A stretch of 64,000 nucleotides of DNA from Thiothrix subterranea (GCF_030930995.1 NZ_CP133217.1:1664001-1728000), one strand, 5' to 3'; numbered from the stretch's first letter, positions 24,208-33,802 are shown. Notes: generated from the sequence alone by a model not told the origin. Made by a program: numbers and translations.

Positions 24208-25205
24208 AGCTCAATTAACTCATCTGCGACAAATGCACGGCTTGCCGTTTTACCCAAGACTTCATGCCAACGCATAGGAGAAACACCTGTTCCTGGGCGT
24301 TTAGTGGTTAGATTTTCAAGGGTAAATACATCACCCGCTTGAATGTCTTGCTTGGCAACAATGGATTTACGCGCAATAGGTTTGTTTTTAGCCTCATTTG
24401 GGGAGGCGCGTTTTACCCCATCCCCCAAGGTAATCTCTATATTGCGGATGGCAACGACCATTGCTTTGAGTTCGTCAGGCTCTAAACTCGCTTTGTGGTC
24501 AGGCCCCGGCAAATTGCGATCTAAAGTGAAATGCTTTTCGATGACACTTGCCCCTAGAGCAACTGCTGCTGTAGGAACTTCAATACCGGGGGTGTGATCC
24601 GAATAACCAACGGGGAGTTTAAAGGCTTGTGCCATAGTCTGCATAGCTCTTAAATTAACATCCGTCATTTGAGTCGGATAATCCGTTGTTGCGTGCAGCA
24701 CAGTGATTTTATGTTGTTCCGTACCTGCTTCTAGCAACACCTGAATGGCTGCCTCAACTTCCCCCAAATTTGCCATGCCAGTAGAGAGGATAATCTCTTT
24801 ATTGAAAGACCCAATCAGGTTGAGGTAAGGGTAGTTGGTTATTTCGCCTGACGGTATCTTGAAACGTTGTACGCCAAGTTCTGCCAAGAATTGAATACTG
24901 TGCAAGTCAAACGGCGTAGACATGAACTCGATATTTTTCAGATCACAGTATTCAAACAAGGCGTGATGGTCGGCTTCACTCAGTTCAAGACGCTTCAACA
25001 TATCAAACTGGTTTTCTTCTTTCTGGGTATTGGCTGTTTGATAATCGGCTTGCCGCGCTGTTTTGGTAACTAAGGTACTTGCCTTGAATGTTTGAAACTT
25101 GACAGCATCTGCGCCACAAAGGTTGGCAACATCAACCAACTGTTTGGCTAAGTCTAGCGAACCATTATGGTTGACCCCAACCTCGGCAATAATAAAAACA
25201 CTCAC
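24204..25205 (-). CDS. legI: legionaminic acid synthase (NeuB family)
   Basis: 333 residues of the NeuB/LegI/PseI family, which condenses phosphoenolpyruvate with a six-carbon diamino sugar to make a nonulosonic acid. The TIM barrel carries IIAEVGVNHNGSLDLAKQL and VKFQTFKASTLVT, then STGMANLGEVEAAI and GYSDHTPGIEV with the metal-binding His. The C-terminal SAF/antifreeze-like domain ends in the KRPGTGVSPMRW segment that covers the active site. Context with ptmE, legB, legC, legH and legG favours LegI over NeuB. Confidence 0.92.
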   Translation of the reverse strand: MSVFIIAEVGVNHNGSLDLAKQLVDVANLCGADAVKFQTFKASTLVTKTARQADYQTANTQKEENQFDMLKRLELSEADHHALFEYCDLKNIEFMSTPFDLHSIQFLAELGVQRFKIPSGEITNYPYLNLIGSFNKEIILSTGMANLGEVEAAIQVLLEAGTEQHKITVLHATTDYPTQMTDVNLRAMQTMAQAFKLPVGYSDHTPGIEVPTAAVALGASVIEKHFTLDRNLPGPDHKASLEPDELKAMVVAIRNIEITLGDGVKRASPNEAKNKPIARKSIVAKQDIQAGDVFTLENLTTKRPGTGVSPMRWHEVLGKTASRAFVADELIEL

Positions 25206-25780
25206 TGCGTCAAACTTCCTGCTTTGATAAAAGAATCTGTCGGGATATCGATGTATTGTTTTGTGGTGGCTGAACTGCCGATGAAGCTACGTTCCCCCAC
25301 ATTCACGCCACCATTTACTACAGCATTGGTGGATATATGGCAATGGTTGCCCACTCGTGCATCATGTTCTACCAAGGCTTTGGTATTAATAATGCAGTTA
25401 TCACCGATCTCTGCATCAGCATTAACAATGACATGGTGCATGATAATTGTGCCCGCTCCAACCTTGGCATGTTTTGAAACATAGCTCAAAGGTGAAACAA
25501 TGACGGGAAGTTGAAAACCCAATTTTCTCAAAAGCTCGTAAAGTTTTACTCTGGGGGTGACATTTCTTAGATGACCTACGGTAATCAACGCATAGTCAAA
25601 ATCTTGCTTTAAAGCTGGCAGTTCATCATCTGTGCCAATCACTGGGTAGCCCAACACAGCTTCAGATGCAGAGTTTGGCTTATCAATAATTCCCGCAATC
25701 TCGTATAAGCCTTGTTGTTCGATGACATCAATACAAGACTTGCAATGTCCACCTGCGCCGATTAACAGAAGTTTTTTCAT
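25202..25780 (-). CDS. legH: nonulosonic acid pathway acetyltransferase (LegH/NeuD/PglD family)
   Basis: 192 residues: Rossmann-like N-terminal lobe (LLIGAGGHCKSCIDVIE) and a C-terminal hexapeptide-repeat left-handed helix (IMHHVIVNADAEIGDNC, NTKALVEHDARVGNH). The His in ALVEHDARVG corresponds to the catalytic base of PglD. It would acetylate the 4-amino group made by LegC. It is related to but clearly distinct from the acetyltransferase at 6957-7544. Start and stop overlap with legI by four bases. Confidence 0.85.
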   Translation of the reverse strand: MKKLLLIGAGGHCKSCIDVIEQQGLYEIAGIIDKPNSASEAVLGYPVIGTDDELPALKQDFDYALITVGHLRNVTPRVKLYELLRKLGFQLPVIVSPLSYVSKHAKVGAGTIIMHHVIVNADAEIGDNCIINTKALVEHDARVGNHCHISTNAVVNGGVNVGERSFIGSSATTKQYIDIPTDSFIKAGSLTQ

Positions 25781-25784
25781 AAAC

Positions 25785-26939
25785 CTATTGTCCTTTTATG
25801 CTGCTGGGCAAATTGATTACCCGTTGCGCCAACCATTCAGCATTGGGTATATCACCCTTCAATGCATGGCGGTACATAGGTAATTGGTTCATCAGTTGCC
25901 AAATAGGGCGGCTCATAACACCTGCATCATTGGTGACTTTTAACAACTCATCGCGCTGTTGTTGATTCTCGCAGATCACCGCATTCAACCAGTAATTGCT
26001 TCGGCAATGTTCTGGCTCGACCACAAATTGCAGCGACGAATGAGCTAGTAAGTCTGCATAGGCTTGGGCTAAAGCTCGTTTCTCAGCAACAAAAGCTTCC
26101 AACCGCTCCAATTGAGCGCAGCCAAGTGCGGCATTCAGGTTGGGCAAACGGTAGTTATAGCCCAATTCATCATGTACAAACTCATAAGGGTGCGGTTGCT
26201 TTGCTGTCGTAGTGATGTGTTTTGCCCGTTGACCCAAAGCTTCATTCGTCAAAATCATCCCACCGCCACCCGTGGTAATGATTTTGTTGCCGTTGAAACT
26301 GAGTGTGCCTAACAAGCCAAATGTGCCCGTATGTTTGCCCTTGTACAAGCTACCTAGTGACTCCGCCGCATCTTCAACTAATGCAATATGCCACTTCTCA
26401 CAAACCTGAATGATACCGCCAAGATCAGCAGGATGCCCAAAAGTGTGCATTGGTAAACATGCACGAATAATACGCTGACTGTCACGATGGCGACAGCTAC
26501 CTTGAGCATCCATAACTGCGTATTCTTCCAACCATGCCTGCACTGCTTGTGGAGATAAACCCAGTGTATGCCTATCTACATCAACAAAAACGGGTTCAGC
26601 ACCACAATAGGCAATCGCATTACAAGTGGCAACAAAGGTAAGCGGTTGGGTAATAACCAAGTCGCCGTTTTCCACGCCCGCGAGTTTTAAGGCAATGTGT
26701 AATGCCGCAGTGCCATTGACGGTAGCAACGGCTTTGGGGCTACTGGTATAAGTAGCAACTTCCTGTTCAAAACGGTCTACAAAAGCCCCGACGCTGGAAA
26801 CAAAGGTTGAATCAATAGTTTCTAAGACATAATTCCGTTCTTGCCCATTGAATATCGGGGCATGAAGCGGAATAAATGCCGTGGTTTGGTAGTGATCCCG
26901 TACAAATTCAATTAACTGTTGATACATTGCCGTGCTCAA
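25785..26939 (-). CDS. legC: PLP-dependent aminotransferase (LegC-like)
   Basis: 384 residues of the DegT/DnrJ/EryC1/StrS aminotransferase family, LegC subgroup, transferring an amino group to a 4-keto nucleotide sugar. Visible: TVNGTAALHIALKLAGV, PLTFVATCNAIAYCGAEPVFVDVD, VEDAAESLGS, and the Schiff-base lysine in SFNGNKIITTGGGG near residue 220. The N-terminal extension before the fold (YQQLIEFVRDHYQT) is seen in LegC enzymes. It acts right after LegB. The end of legB overlaps its start by four bases. Confidence 0.88.
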   Translation of the reverse strand: MSTAMYQQLIEFVRDHYQTTAFIPLHAPIFNGQERNYVLETIDSTFVSSVGAFVDRFEQEVATYTSSPKAVATVNGTAALHIALKLAGVENGDLVITQPLTFVATCNAIAYCGAEPVFVDVDRHTLGLSPQAVQAWLEEYAVMDAQGSCRHRDSQRIIRACLPMHTFGHPADLGGIIQVCEKWHIALVEDAAESLGSLYKGKHTGTFGLLGTLSFNGNKIITTGGGGMILTNEALGQRAKHITTTAKQPHPYEFVHDELGYNYRLPNLNAALGCAQLERLEAFVAEKRALAQAYADLLAHSSLQFVVEPEHCRSNYWLNAVICENQQQRDELLKVTNDAGVMSRPIWQLMNQLPMYRHALKGDIPNAEWLAQRVINLPSSIKGQ

Positions 26940-27919
26940 ACATTATAAATGGTGGCTTTGTACTTCGCCAAATTGCTAGGTCGGGTACACCAATCAATGG
27001 TTTTTTGTAAACCGGCACGAATATCATACTGTGGCTCAAAGCCTGTCAATTCGCGGATCAAGCGATTTTCACCCCAAAGCCGGAAGACTTCTGATTTACC
27101 AGGGCGTAGACGTTGTTCATCCGTAATGAACTCCACATCGCTGTGCATCAACTCACGAATGATATTTAACGTATCCGCCATAGAGATTTCATAGTTGGAG
27201 GCGATATTGACGGTCTTGCCAATCGCCTCATCACAACGTGCTAATGCTAAGAAACCTCTGCAAGTATCTTCAACATAATTGAAGTCACGGGTTGGTGATA
27301 AGTCGCCCAATTTTATCTGTTTCTGTCCTGTCGCTATCTGGCTGATAATTGTCGGAATAATTGCTCTAGCTGACTGACGTGGCCCATAAGTATTAAATGG
27401 TCTAGCGATAGTTACAGGTAGGTTAAAAGCGTTGTAAAAACTCATCGCCATCATATCAGCACCAATCTTGGAGGCACTGTAGGGTGACTGTGGTTGTAAG
27501 GGGTGCGCTTCATCAATAGGCACATATTGCGCAGTACCATAAACTTCACTGGTTGAGGTATGGATAACTCGCTTTACTCCATTTTCTAATGCGGCTTGGC
27601 AGATGTTAAGCGTGCCTTTGACATTGGTATCAACATAACTATCTGGAGCAACGTAAGAATAGGGGATGGCAATTAATGCAGCCAGATGAAAAATAATATC
27701 AACATCTTTGGTAATGTGTTTACAGTAATGCGGATCACGAACATCACCTGTCAAGACTTCTATTTTATTTAGGCAGTCTACATCTTCCAGCCAGCCCCAG
27801 TTGTTGAAGGAGTTGTATTGTGATAGTGCCTTGACTTGATAGCCTTCGCGGACGAGTAGTTCGGTTAGGTGTGAGCCGATGAAGCCGTCGGCTCCGGTGA
27901 TAAGAACAGTTGTTGACAT
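26936..27919 (-). CDS. legB: NAD-dependent 4,6-dehydratase (LegB-like)
   Basis: 327 residues, extended short-chain dehydrogenase. NAD site LITGADGFIGSHLTELL at the N terminus, catalytic Tyr-x3-Lys in SPYSASKIGADM, and the STSEVYGTAQ segment with the Thr/Ser and acidic residue for dehydration. It converts a GDP- or UDP-N-acetylglucosamine into the 4-keto-6-deoxy form, the first step after activation. Position next to legC supports LegB over other epimerases. Downstream of wzx with a 24-base gap, the largest inside this operon. Confidence 0.88.
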   Translation of the reverse strand: MSTTVLITGADGFIGSHLTELLVREGYQVKALSQYNSFNNWGWLEDVDCLNKIEVLTGDVRDPHYCKHITKDVDIIFHLAALIAIPYSYVAPDSYVDTNVKGTLNICQAALENGVKRVIHTSTSEVYGTAQYVPIDEAHPLQPQSPYSASKIGADMMAMSFYNAFNLPVTIARPFNTYGPRQSARAIIPTIISQIATGQKQIKLGDLSPTRDFNYVEDTCRGFLALARCDEAIGKTVNIASNYEISMADTLNIIRELMHSDVEFITDEQRLRPGKSEVFRLWGENRLIRELTGFEPQYDIRAGLQKTIDWCTRPSNLAKYKATIYNV

Positions 27920-27943
27920 AAAAATCCAAAATTATGTGATTAC

Positions 27944-29209
27944 TTAAGTTATGGTTGATGCACGTTTAACGAATAGCCAAGGCATTTTGTAAACACTATT
28001 CGATAATATCCATGTCCCCAAGAAGGTGATGATGTTGGTTATCAAGAAAGCGACGGCTGCGCCTTTGAGTTGCATCTCTTGAACTAATATATAAGTAATC
28101 GGAATATTCAATACGCCACTGCCAAAAGTAACTAAAGCAAGGTATTCAGTTCTTTTGGCAAAGAAAATGTAGTTCGTTACCATGTAATAACATCCACCAA
28201 AGGCAAAGCCAATTGCCAAATAGATGATAAACTCACCGGATAACAAGAACTCTTCGCCAACAATGAATGGCATGACAAACGGGATAAGTAAACCATACAG
28301 CGTTGCTACTGCTAAAATTGCAAAAAAATAAAAGTAAGTTCCTTTTACTATGGATGGTTTGTTCGCTTTATCTTCGGAGGCTAAATTTTTGAATAGCCAA
28401 GGAGCATATGCTTTATTAAAGGACTCAGTGAGCAATCCAATGACCATGCCCATTTGTAAAGCAACCATATAGACTCCCACAGAGTCTGTACCTAATAAAT
28501 TATTAATAATAATTCGATCAACTAAGACCATGAGCATTCCACCAATGGTATGCGGAATTAGCGGTATGCCAAAGCGTAGTGCATCTTTTGCGTGTATCTT
28601 CCATGTATCAGTGCGTCTGAGAAACTGATCGTTATAAAGCCAAACTAAGGCAATAACACCCATTAGAAGTAGTGAAGTACTGTACCCAATCAGTCGTCCT
28701 TGCCATGCCATGCTTAATCCTAATACCAGAATCAAAGAAAGCAGAGCATCTAATAAGCTACGTGATATTTGTAAGCCACCATAATGCCAAGGCATACCTG
28801 ATACTTGCCATAGGGAAAGCCGAATATTGATTAGAAATTGTAATCCAGATACAAGAACTGCAACGATTAACCAATCAAGGGAAATACCCGATACTTTAAT
28901 GATCCAGTGATGCAGTACCATAACGATCAGCATTACGGCGGTTGTGCTGACCACCAAAATACCGATACAACTGGTTACATAATCGGCTAAATCTTCTTTA
29001 GATAATTGAAAATAGCGTACACCTATCGCACCATGCACACTTAACCCTGTGAAAGCACTGAAAATACTTACCATGACTAGAAACATGGCAATTGTGCCAT
29101 ATTCTGCTGGCGTTAATACACGGGTTAATATTGGTAGTAACAGGAAGGGAATGGCAGCATTAAGAATATTTGCCCCAAAATAAATCGAGGCATTGCCAAA
29201 CAGCTTCAT
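27944..29209 (-). CDS. wzx: Wzx-like lipid-linked oligosaccharide flippase
   Basis: 421 residues with twelve predicted hydrophobic segments spread across the whole chain and an N-terminal NAAIPFLLLPILTRVLTPAEYG, the signature of the MOP-superfamily polysaccharide flippases. It would move undecaprenyl-linked repeat units across the inner membrane for Wzy. Its start overlaps the end of the PIN-WbpE fusion gene by four bases. Confidence 0.9.
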   Translation of the reverse strand: MKLFGNASIYFGANILNAAIPFLLLPILTRVLTPAEYGTIAMFLVMVSIFSAFTGLSVHGAIGVRYFQLSKEDLADYVTSCIGILVVSTTAVMLIVMVLHHWIIKVSGISLDWLIVAVLVSGLQFLINIRLSLWQVSGMPWHYGGLQISRSLLDALLSLILVLGLSMAWQGRLIGYSTSLLLMGVIALVWLYNDQFLRRTDTWKIHAKDALRFGIPLIPHTIGGMLMVLVDRIIINNLLGTDSVGVYMVALQMGMVIGLLTESFNKAYAPWLFKNLASEDKANKPSIVKGTYFYFFAILAVATLYGLLIPFVMPFIVGEEFLLSGEFIIYLAIGFAFGGCYYMVTNYIFFAKRTEYLALVTFGSGVLNIPITYILVQEMQLKGAAVAFLITNIITFLGTWILSNSVYKMPWLFVKRASTIT

Positions 29210-30753
29210 AGTGTTTGGGCAATCAGAGTTTGTTGTTTTTCTATCAAATCCGCTCCCATCGGCAAACTCATCACCCGCTGCGCTCTATCCTGCGCAATCG
29301 GCGTACAATCTGCACAACACAAATGCTGATAAGCAGGCTGCTCATTCAACGGCACGGGATAATGCACCGCTGTCGGAATCCCAACCTCCCTAAATCGTGC
29401 TTCGAACTCACTACGCTTCTCCACCAACACCGTATACTGCGCAAACACACTCGTCCGATCATCCCGCTGCTGCACCCGCTGAATCCTAGCCTCATCCATC
29501 AACTGATTATACCGCTGCCCCAGCGCAATCCGCTGCTCCACTTCCCAATCAAACCGCTCCAGCTTCGCCAACACAATCGCACATTGCAGCGTATCCATCC
29601 GCCCACCGACACCCACACGGGTATGGTAATAACGCCGACTCTGCCCATGAATCCGAATCTCTCGACAAGCTTGGTAAATGTCGTCATCATCGGTAAAAAT
29701 CGCCCCACCATCCCCGTAGCACCCCAACGGCTTGCTAGGGAAAAAGCTGGTACAGCCAATCGTGGAAAGATGACAACTCTTCTTACCTTTATACGTCGCC
29801 CCGAAACTCTGCGCCGCATCCTCAATCACCGGCAAGTTATACTTCGCCGCAATCGCATTAATCTCATCCATACCCGCCGGTTGCCCATACAAACTAACCG
29901 GCATAATCGCTTTAGTCCGTTCGGTAATTTTAGCTTCAATCAACCGCGCATCAATATTACAAGTATCCGGCTCAATATCCACAAACACAGGTTTTGCGCC
30001 CAGCAATACAATCACCTCAGCCGTCGCCACAAAGGTAAACGGTGTGGTAATCACCTCATCCCCCGCGCCAATCCCCAACGCCATTAAGCTGATCAACAAG
30101 GCTTCCGTGCCACTCGCCACCGTAATGCAATGCTTCGCACCCGTGTAAGCAGCCAGCTTCGCTTCCAACAGATCCACTTCAGGCCCCATAATATACGTGC
30201 CATGCTGCAACACCCGATGGATATTTTGCTCCAATTGTGGACGGATCGCGTTTTGCTGGGTTTTCAGGTCGATGAATTCAAACTTGGGCGTGCTAGGGTT
30301 TTGCAGGCTTTGCTCAATAAAGGCTTCAGGGCTAAGCGTTTTGTTTGGGTGAGCTTCCAGCAATGGCTCATCACGGGTCAATAGCTTGATTGTTCCCGGT
30401 GCGAATCGGTCTAGCGCACGGATGAGTTGCTCATCTTCAGGATCATCTGCCGCAAATACATTACCTTCGCCTGCTAATGCAGCCAACCATTGTTTGTCTG
30501 CCGCAAAGGTTGCCAACAAAGCTAAACACTTGGCGTGGAGTTGCCGTTTGCTAAGTTGAGTTTCATTAGCTTCCTGATCACGGCGTAGCGTACTGTATAA
30601 ATTGTATTCCAAGGTTTGGACAGAACCGGTATACAGCCATAGTTTGCCACCTTGTTGTTGACACAGTGCCAACGCATCGCGGGCGCTAGTGTAAAAAGGT
30701 TGCCGCTTGGCACAAATGTCCAATGCAATATTGACATCAATTAACAAATCCAT
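29206..30753 (-). CDS. fusion of a PIN toxin domain with a WbpE-like aminotransferase
   Basis: 515 residues in two unrelated halves. Residues 1-150 form a PIN ribonuclease domain of PIN_3 type: LLIDVNIALD with Asp6, a Glu49 in VQTLEYN, acidic DDPEDEQ around 103-108, Asp128 in LLTRDEPLL and the typical end TLSPEAFIEQ. Residues 158-515 are a complete DegT-family aminotransferase like WbpE: FEFIDLKTQQ, GTEALLISLMALG, PFTFVATAEVIVLLGAKPVF, VIEDAAQSFGA and the PLP lysine 341 in TSFFPSKPLG. WbpE makes UDP-2-acetamido-3-amino-glucuronate and its usual Met start is missing here, so the domain must be read through from the PIN part. An antitoxin-like gene precedes it by three bases. Confidence 0.9.
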   Translation of the reverse strand: MDLLIDVNIALDICAKRQPFYTSARDALALCQQQGGKLWLYTGSVQTLEYNLYSTLRRDQEANETQLSKRQLHAKCLALLATFAADKQWLAALAGEGNVFAADDPEDEQLIRALDRFAPGTIKLLTRDEPLLEAHPNKTLSPEAFIEQSLQNPSTPKFEFIDLKTQQNAIRPQLEQNIHRVLQHGTYIMGPEVDLLEAKLAAYTGAKHCITVASGTEALLISLMALGIGAGDEVITTPFTFVATAEVIVLLGAKPVFVDIEPDTCNIDARLIEAKITERTKAIMPVSLYGQPAGMDEINAIAAKYNLPVIEDAAQSFGATYKGKKSCHLSTIGCTSFFPSKPLGCYGDGGAIFTDDDDIYQACREIRIHGQSRRYYHTRVGVGGRMDTLQCAIVLAKLERFDWEVEQRIALGQRYNQLMDEARIQRVQQRDDRTSVFAQYTVLVEKRSEFEARFREVGIPTAVHYPVPLNEQPAYQHLCCADCTPIAQDRAQRVMSLPMGADLIEKQQTLIAQTL

Positions 30754-30756
30754 AGC

Positions 30757-31068
30757 TTAGTGCCAGCTCCTGATCTCATCACGTAGTGAAAAAGCCTCAA
30801 TGCGTTCTAATTGCTTTGCGGTGAGCGACGGCAAATCCGCATCATTAGGGGGAGGGGCATTACGTATCTGATCCAGCTTTTCCTCCATCACCAGCGCGAG
30901 TGCTAACACTTCAGGTGGTAGCTGATAGGTGGGTTGCGGCTGGTAATATGTATCCTTGATGACTGCTTCATCAGGAACTTGTACCACAAGCGGGATACGC
31001 CCTGATCTTAATTTGACAGGTAAAATGAACTCTAACCTGCCCTGATGGTAAATAGCTTCAACTTGCAT
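30757..31068 (-). CDS. antitoxin-like protein (AF2212/DUF104-like) preceding the PIN fusion
   Basis: 103 residues. The N terminus MQVEAIYHQGRLEFILPVKL follows the beta-strand pattern of AF2212/DUF104-like antitoxins (AVYENGVLKPLEPL-type), and the C terminus is helical and charged (LTAKQLERIEAF), suited to binding a PIN toxin. It is placed as an antitoxin should be: directly upstream of the PIN domain with a three-base gap, suggesting translational coupling. It lies four bases after wbpD. The family match is moderate because I could not align it. Confidence 0.68.
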   Translation of the reverse strand: MQVEAIYHQGRLEFILPVKLRSGRIPLVVQVPDEAVIKDTYYQPQPTYQLPPEVLALALVMEEKLDQIRNAPPPNDADLPSLTAKQLERIEAFSLRDEIRSWH

Positions 31069-31072
31069 GGTA

Positions 31073-31678
31073 TTATCCTTCCGTTGTGACCTGACCAGCT
31101 TTCAGCATATAGGCTTTGCCGGTATGCGGGCAAGTTGCCATCCCGTCACCGGTCAGTGGCAAATCCAGCTTTTCACCGTATTCACTCATCCAGCCAATCT
31201 GTTTGGCAGGTACACCGACCATGAGCGCGTAAGCAGGCACATCTTTGTTGACCACAGTACCCGCGCCAATAAAGGCATATTCACCGACGCTGACACCACA
31301 CACGATGGTACAGTTCGCACCCAAGGTAGCACCGCGCTTCACCAAGGTATTGCGGTATTCATCCTTACGTTCCACTAATGCCCGTGGGTTATAGACATTG
31401 GTAAACACCATGCTAGGGCCACAAAACACCCCATCTTCCAGCGTTACGTTGTCATACACCGAGACATTGTTCTGCACTTTGCATTGATTGCCGATCACTA
31501 CCTTGTTGCCGACAAAGACATTTTGTCCAAGCGAAACGCCATTACCAATACGTGCGCCACCGCAAACGTGCGCCCAGTGCCACACGCGGCTACCTGTGCC
31601 AATCTGTGCGCCATCATCAACAATGGCAGTGGGGTGGATGAAGATGTCAGTCATACTATCCTTTGATGTTATTGTCAC
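31073..31678 (-). CDS. wbpD: UDP-2-acetamido-3-amino-glucuronate N-acetyltransferase (WbpD-like)
   Basis: 201 residues of left-handed beta helix hexapeptide repeats, the WbpD/WlbB fold. [19 protein letters not shown] starts the helix, followed by [20 protein letters not shown] and the repeats up to [21 protein letters not shown]. It acetylates the 3-amino group of the uronic acid made by WbpE. The C-terminal [10 protein letters not shown] carries residues not needed for the fold. Overlaps the upstream oxidoreductase gene by four bases. Confidence 0.9.
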   Translation of the reverse strand: MTITSKDSMTDIFIHPTAIVDDGAQIGTGSRVWHWAHVCGGARIGNGVSLGQNVFVGNKVVIGNQCKVQNNVSVYDNVTLEDGVFCGPSMVFTNVYNPRALVERKDEYRNTLVKRGATLGANCTIVCGVSVGEYAFIGAGTVVNKDVPAYALMVGVPAKQIGWMSEYGEKLDLPLTGDGMATCPHTGKAYMLKAGQVTTEG

Positions 31679-32739
31679 AGCAGTTGTTGCTGTACTTTAT
31701 GAGCGAGGGCTAGGGCAGTTGTCCATTTGCCCCCGAAGACATTGAGCAATTTCCTTTGGCGATCCAGTGCATATTCACGGGTGGCCTTGCGCGGGTCAGC
31801 GGCTGAATACAATAAGGGGCGCATCCCCGCAAACGTACTGTTTATGTTCGCGACACTGAGTGGGGCAGTGGTGTAATGATTATAAGCCGCCAGCAAATAA
31901 TCCCGTTCAGCAACTGAACATTCTATCGGCTCATGTACCTGTTGGCGCACTTCCGTCGTACCGACCAACGTTCTGCCTTGCCAAGGCAAGACGAAAAAGA
32001 TACGCCGTTCATCAGGAACTTCCAGCAAATAAGCCTGTTGGCATTCCCGCTCCAACACCAAGTGGCTACCGCGCACGGTATCAAGCCGATAAGGGGAGGG
32101 GATGCCGCTTTGTTCCAGTAACGTCACTGCCCAAGGCCCACCAACATTGATTACCCTGTCATGAAAATAACTGCTACCCGCAATATGAACATGACCTTGC
32201 GTATCAATAGCACTCACTTCCGAGTGTTCGTGCAAGTTCGCCCCTGCCAGCCGCGCCTGATCAGCTACCCATAATGCAAGGCGGTGATCATCCATTTGTC
32301 CGTCCGAAAACGCATAACCACCCAACAACCCCTCTGCTTTTAATTGCGGATCGCGTTGCAACAAGGTTTCTGCTGTTAACCACTGAGCAGGTGGAAGAAT
32401 GCTTTTGCCAGCGAGATGCTCATACAAAAACAAACCTGCACCGACTAACCATCTATGACGTTGTGACCCCTGATAAATCGGTAACACTAAGCGCAATGGG
32501 CTGGTCAATTCAGGAACACGTTGCAGCCATGCATCGCGTTCCTTGAGAGCTTCGCGTACTAAGCGAAACTCGTATTGCTCAAGGTAACGCAAGCCACCGT
32601 GTAACAGTTTGGATGAGGCACGACTGGTTTGGCTGGCGAGGGTGTTGCGTTCGTACAAGTCAACTTCATGCCCAGCTTGTGCCAGCACCCACGCACAACA
32701 CAAGCCATTGATGCCGCCGCCGACAATGCCGATACGCAT
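31675..32739 (-). CDS. FAD-dependent oxidoreductase, GlpD-like
   Basis: 354 residues from ATG 32739 (MRIGIVGGG). The FAD-binding dinucleotide motif [20 protein letters not shown] is at the N terminus, then [20 protein letters not shown], a signature of glycerol-3-phosphate dehydrogenases (GlpD/GlpA). The C-terminal [17 protein letters not shown] is also GlpD-like. It lacks the extra GlpD C-terminal domain, so it is shorter than GlpD (about 500). Such a gene is not part of the known wbp route. It may oxidise a nucleotide sugar or supply glycerol phosphate for decoration. The frame extends to 32784, but that would overlap wbpB. Confidence 0.82.
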   Translation of the reverse strand: MRIGIVGGGINGLCCAWVLAQAGHEVDLYERNTLASQTSRASSKLLHGGLRYLEQYEFRLVREALKERDAWLQRVPELTSPLRLVLPIYQGSQRHRWLVGAGLFLYEHLAGKSILPPAQWLTAETLLQRDPQLKAEGLLGGYAFSDGQMDDHRLALWVADQARLAGANLHEHSEVSAIDTQGHVHIAGSSYFHDRVINVGGPWAVTLLEQSGIPSPYRLDTVRGSHLVLERECQQAYLLEVPDERRIFFVLPWQGRTLVGTTEVRQQVHEPIECSVAERDYLLAAYNHYTTAPLSVANINSTFAGMRPLLYSAADPRKATREYALDRQRKLLNVFGGKWTTALALAHKVQQQLL

Positions 32740-32746
32740 GTGCCGA

Positions 32747-33799
32747 TCAGTATTCCAGTGGCAGTGAAACCGTCTTGCCATCACGGGCAGACAAATAAGC
32801 CGCGATCAGCATTTCCAGCGATTTCAAGCCTTCCCGCCCGTCAGTTTCTGCTTCAGCCACGCCGCGCATCACATCGACCACATTCTTGTAGTACAGCGGA
32901 TGCCCAAAGCCATATACCGACGTGGTTTCATAATTGGCACTCTGGATTTGTGCATCATAATCACGGGGTTCGTCAAACTGCCACAGTTGAATGTCATTGA
33001 CAGCGACTCCGCCAATACGCACCGTGCCTTTTTCACCCAAAATGGTGATTGAGCCTTCCAGATTTTGCGGGTAAGTGAGCATGGTGACACTCATCGAGCC
33101 TAATGCACCGTTGCGCCAGCGCACATTCAAGACACCCGTATCTTCCACTTCAATGTCACGGGTGGTACTCATCATCGCCTGCACTTTATCGACTGGCCCA
33201 ATCAGCCAATCCAGTAGATCGACGTAATGGCTGGCTTGGTTCATGAACGCGCCACCATCAAATTCCCAAGTGCCGCGCCATTTGGCTTGGTCATAATAGG
33301 CTTGTGGACGTGTCCAGAATACATTGAGGTGAACCATGTGGATTTTGCCGAAACGTTTTTCTTCAACTGCCCGCTTGAGTAATTGCAAAGTGGTGTTGCG
33401 GCGATTTTGCTTGACCACGAACAGGCGTACTCCAGCTTCATCACAGGCTTTGACCATGCGCACACCGTCAGACCAACGGGTTGCCATCGGCTTTTCAGTG
33501 ATGACGTGGACACCGTGTTTGGCTGCGAGTGCGGCTTGGTCGGCGTGAATGCCACTTGGCGTGCAAAGGCTGACAAGATCAGGCTTGTGTTGCACCAGCA
33601 TGGCTTCCATCGAAGTGTAAGCAGGTACATCATATTGGTTGGCATAAGGCGTGGAATGTGCAGGGTTAGTGTCACATACCGCGACCAATTCAAAATTATC
33701 AGCGTGCTTATCGAGGGAACCAAAATGGTTTTTGGCGATGCGCCCACAGCCAACAATGGCAATACGGAGTTTACGGTCGGTGATAGTAGGGAAATTCAT
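32747..33799 (-). CDS. wbpB: UDP-N-acetylglucosaminuronate 3-dehydrogenase (WbpB-like)
   Basis: 350 residues of the Gfo/Idh/MocA oxidoreductase family. NAD site AIVGCGRIAKNHFGSL, then CTPSGIHADQAALAAKHG and VITEKPMA with the conserved EKP lysine. The second domain includes GGAFMNQASHYVDLLDWL. WbpB oxidises the 3-hydroxyl of UDP-GlcNAcA for WbpE; in Pseudomonas the cofactor is regenerated by 2-oxoglutarate. Three bases separate it from wbpA. Confidence 0.92.
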   Translation of the reverse strand: MNFPTITDRKLRIAIVGCGRIAKNHFGSLDKHADNFELVAVCDTNPAHSTPYANQYDVPAYTSMEAMLVQHKPDLVSLCTPSGIHADQAALAAKHGVHVITEKPMATRWSDGVRMVKACDEAGVRLFVVKQNRRNTTLQLLKRAVEEKRFGKIHMVHLNVFWTRPQAYYDQAKWRGTWEFDGGAFMNQASHYVDLLDWLIGPVDKVQAMMSTTRDIEVEDTGVLNVRWRNGALGSMSVTMLTYPQNLEGSITILGEKGTVRIGGVAVNDIQLWQFDEPRDYDAQIQSANYETTSVYGFGHPLYYKNVVDVMRGVAEAETDGREGLKSLEMLIAAYLSARDGKTVSLPLEY

Positions 33800-33802
33800 G
33801 GA

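Noticed and set aside
29215-30087. A 290-codon open frame on the plus strand across the wbpE half of the fusion gene
   Set aside because: It is antisense to a well-conserved aminotransferase, has a composition rich in Arg, His, Pro and Leu, and shows no domain; the real frame fully explains the DNA.
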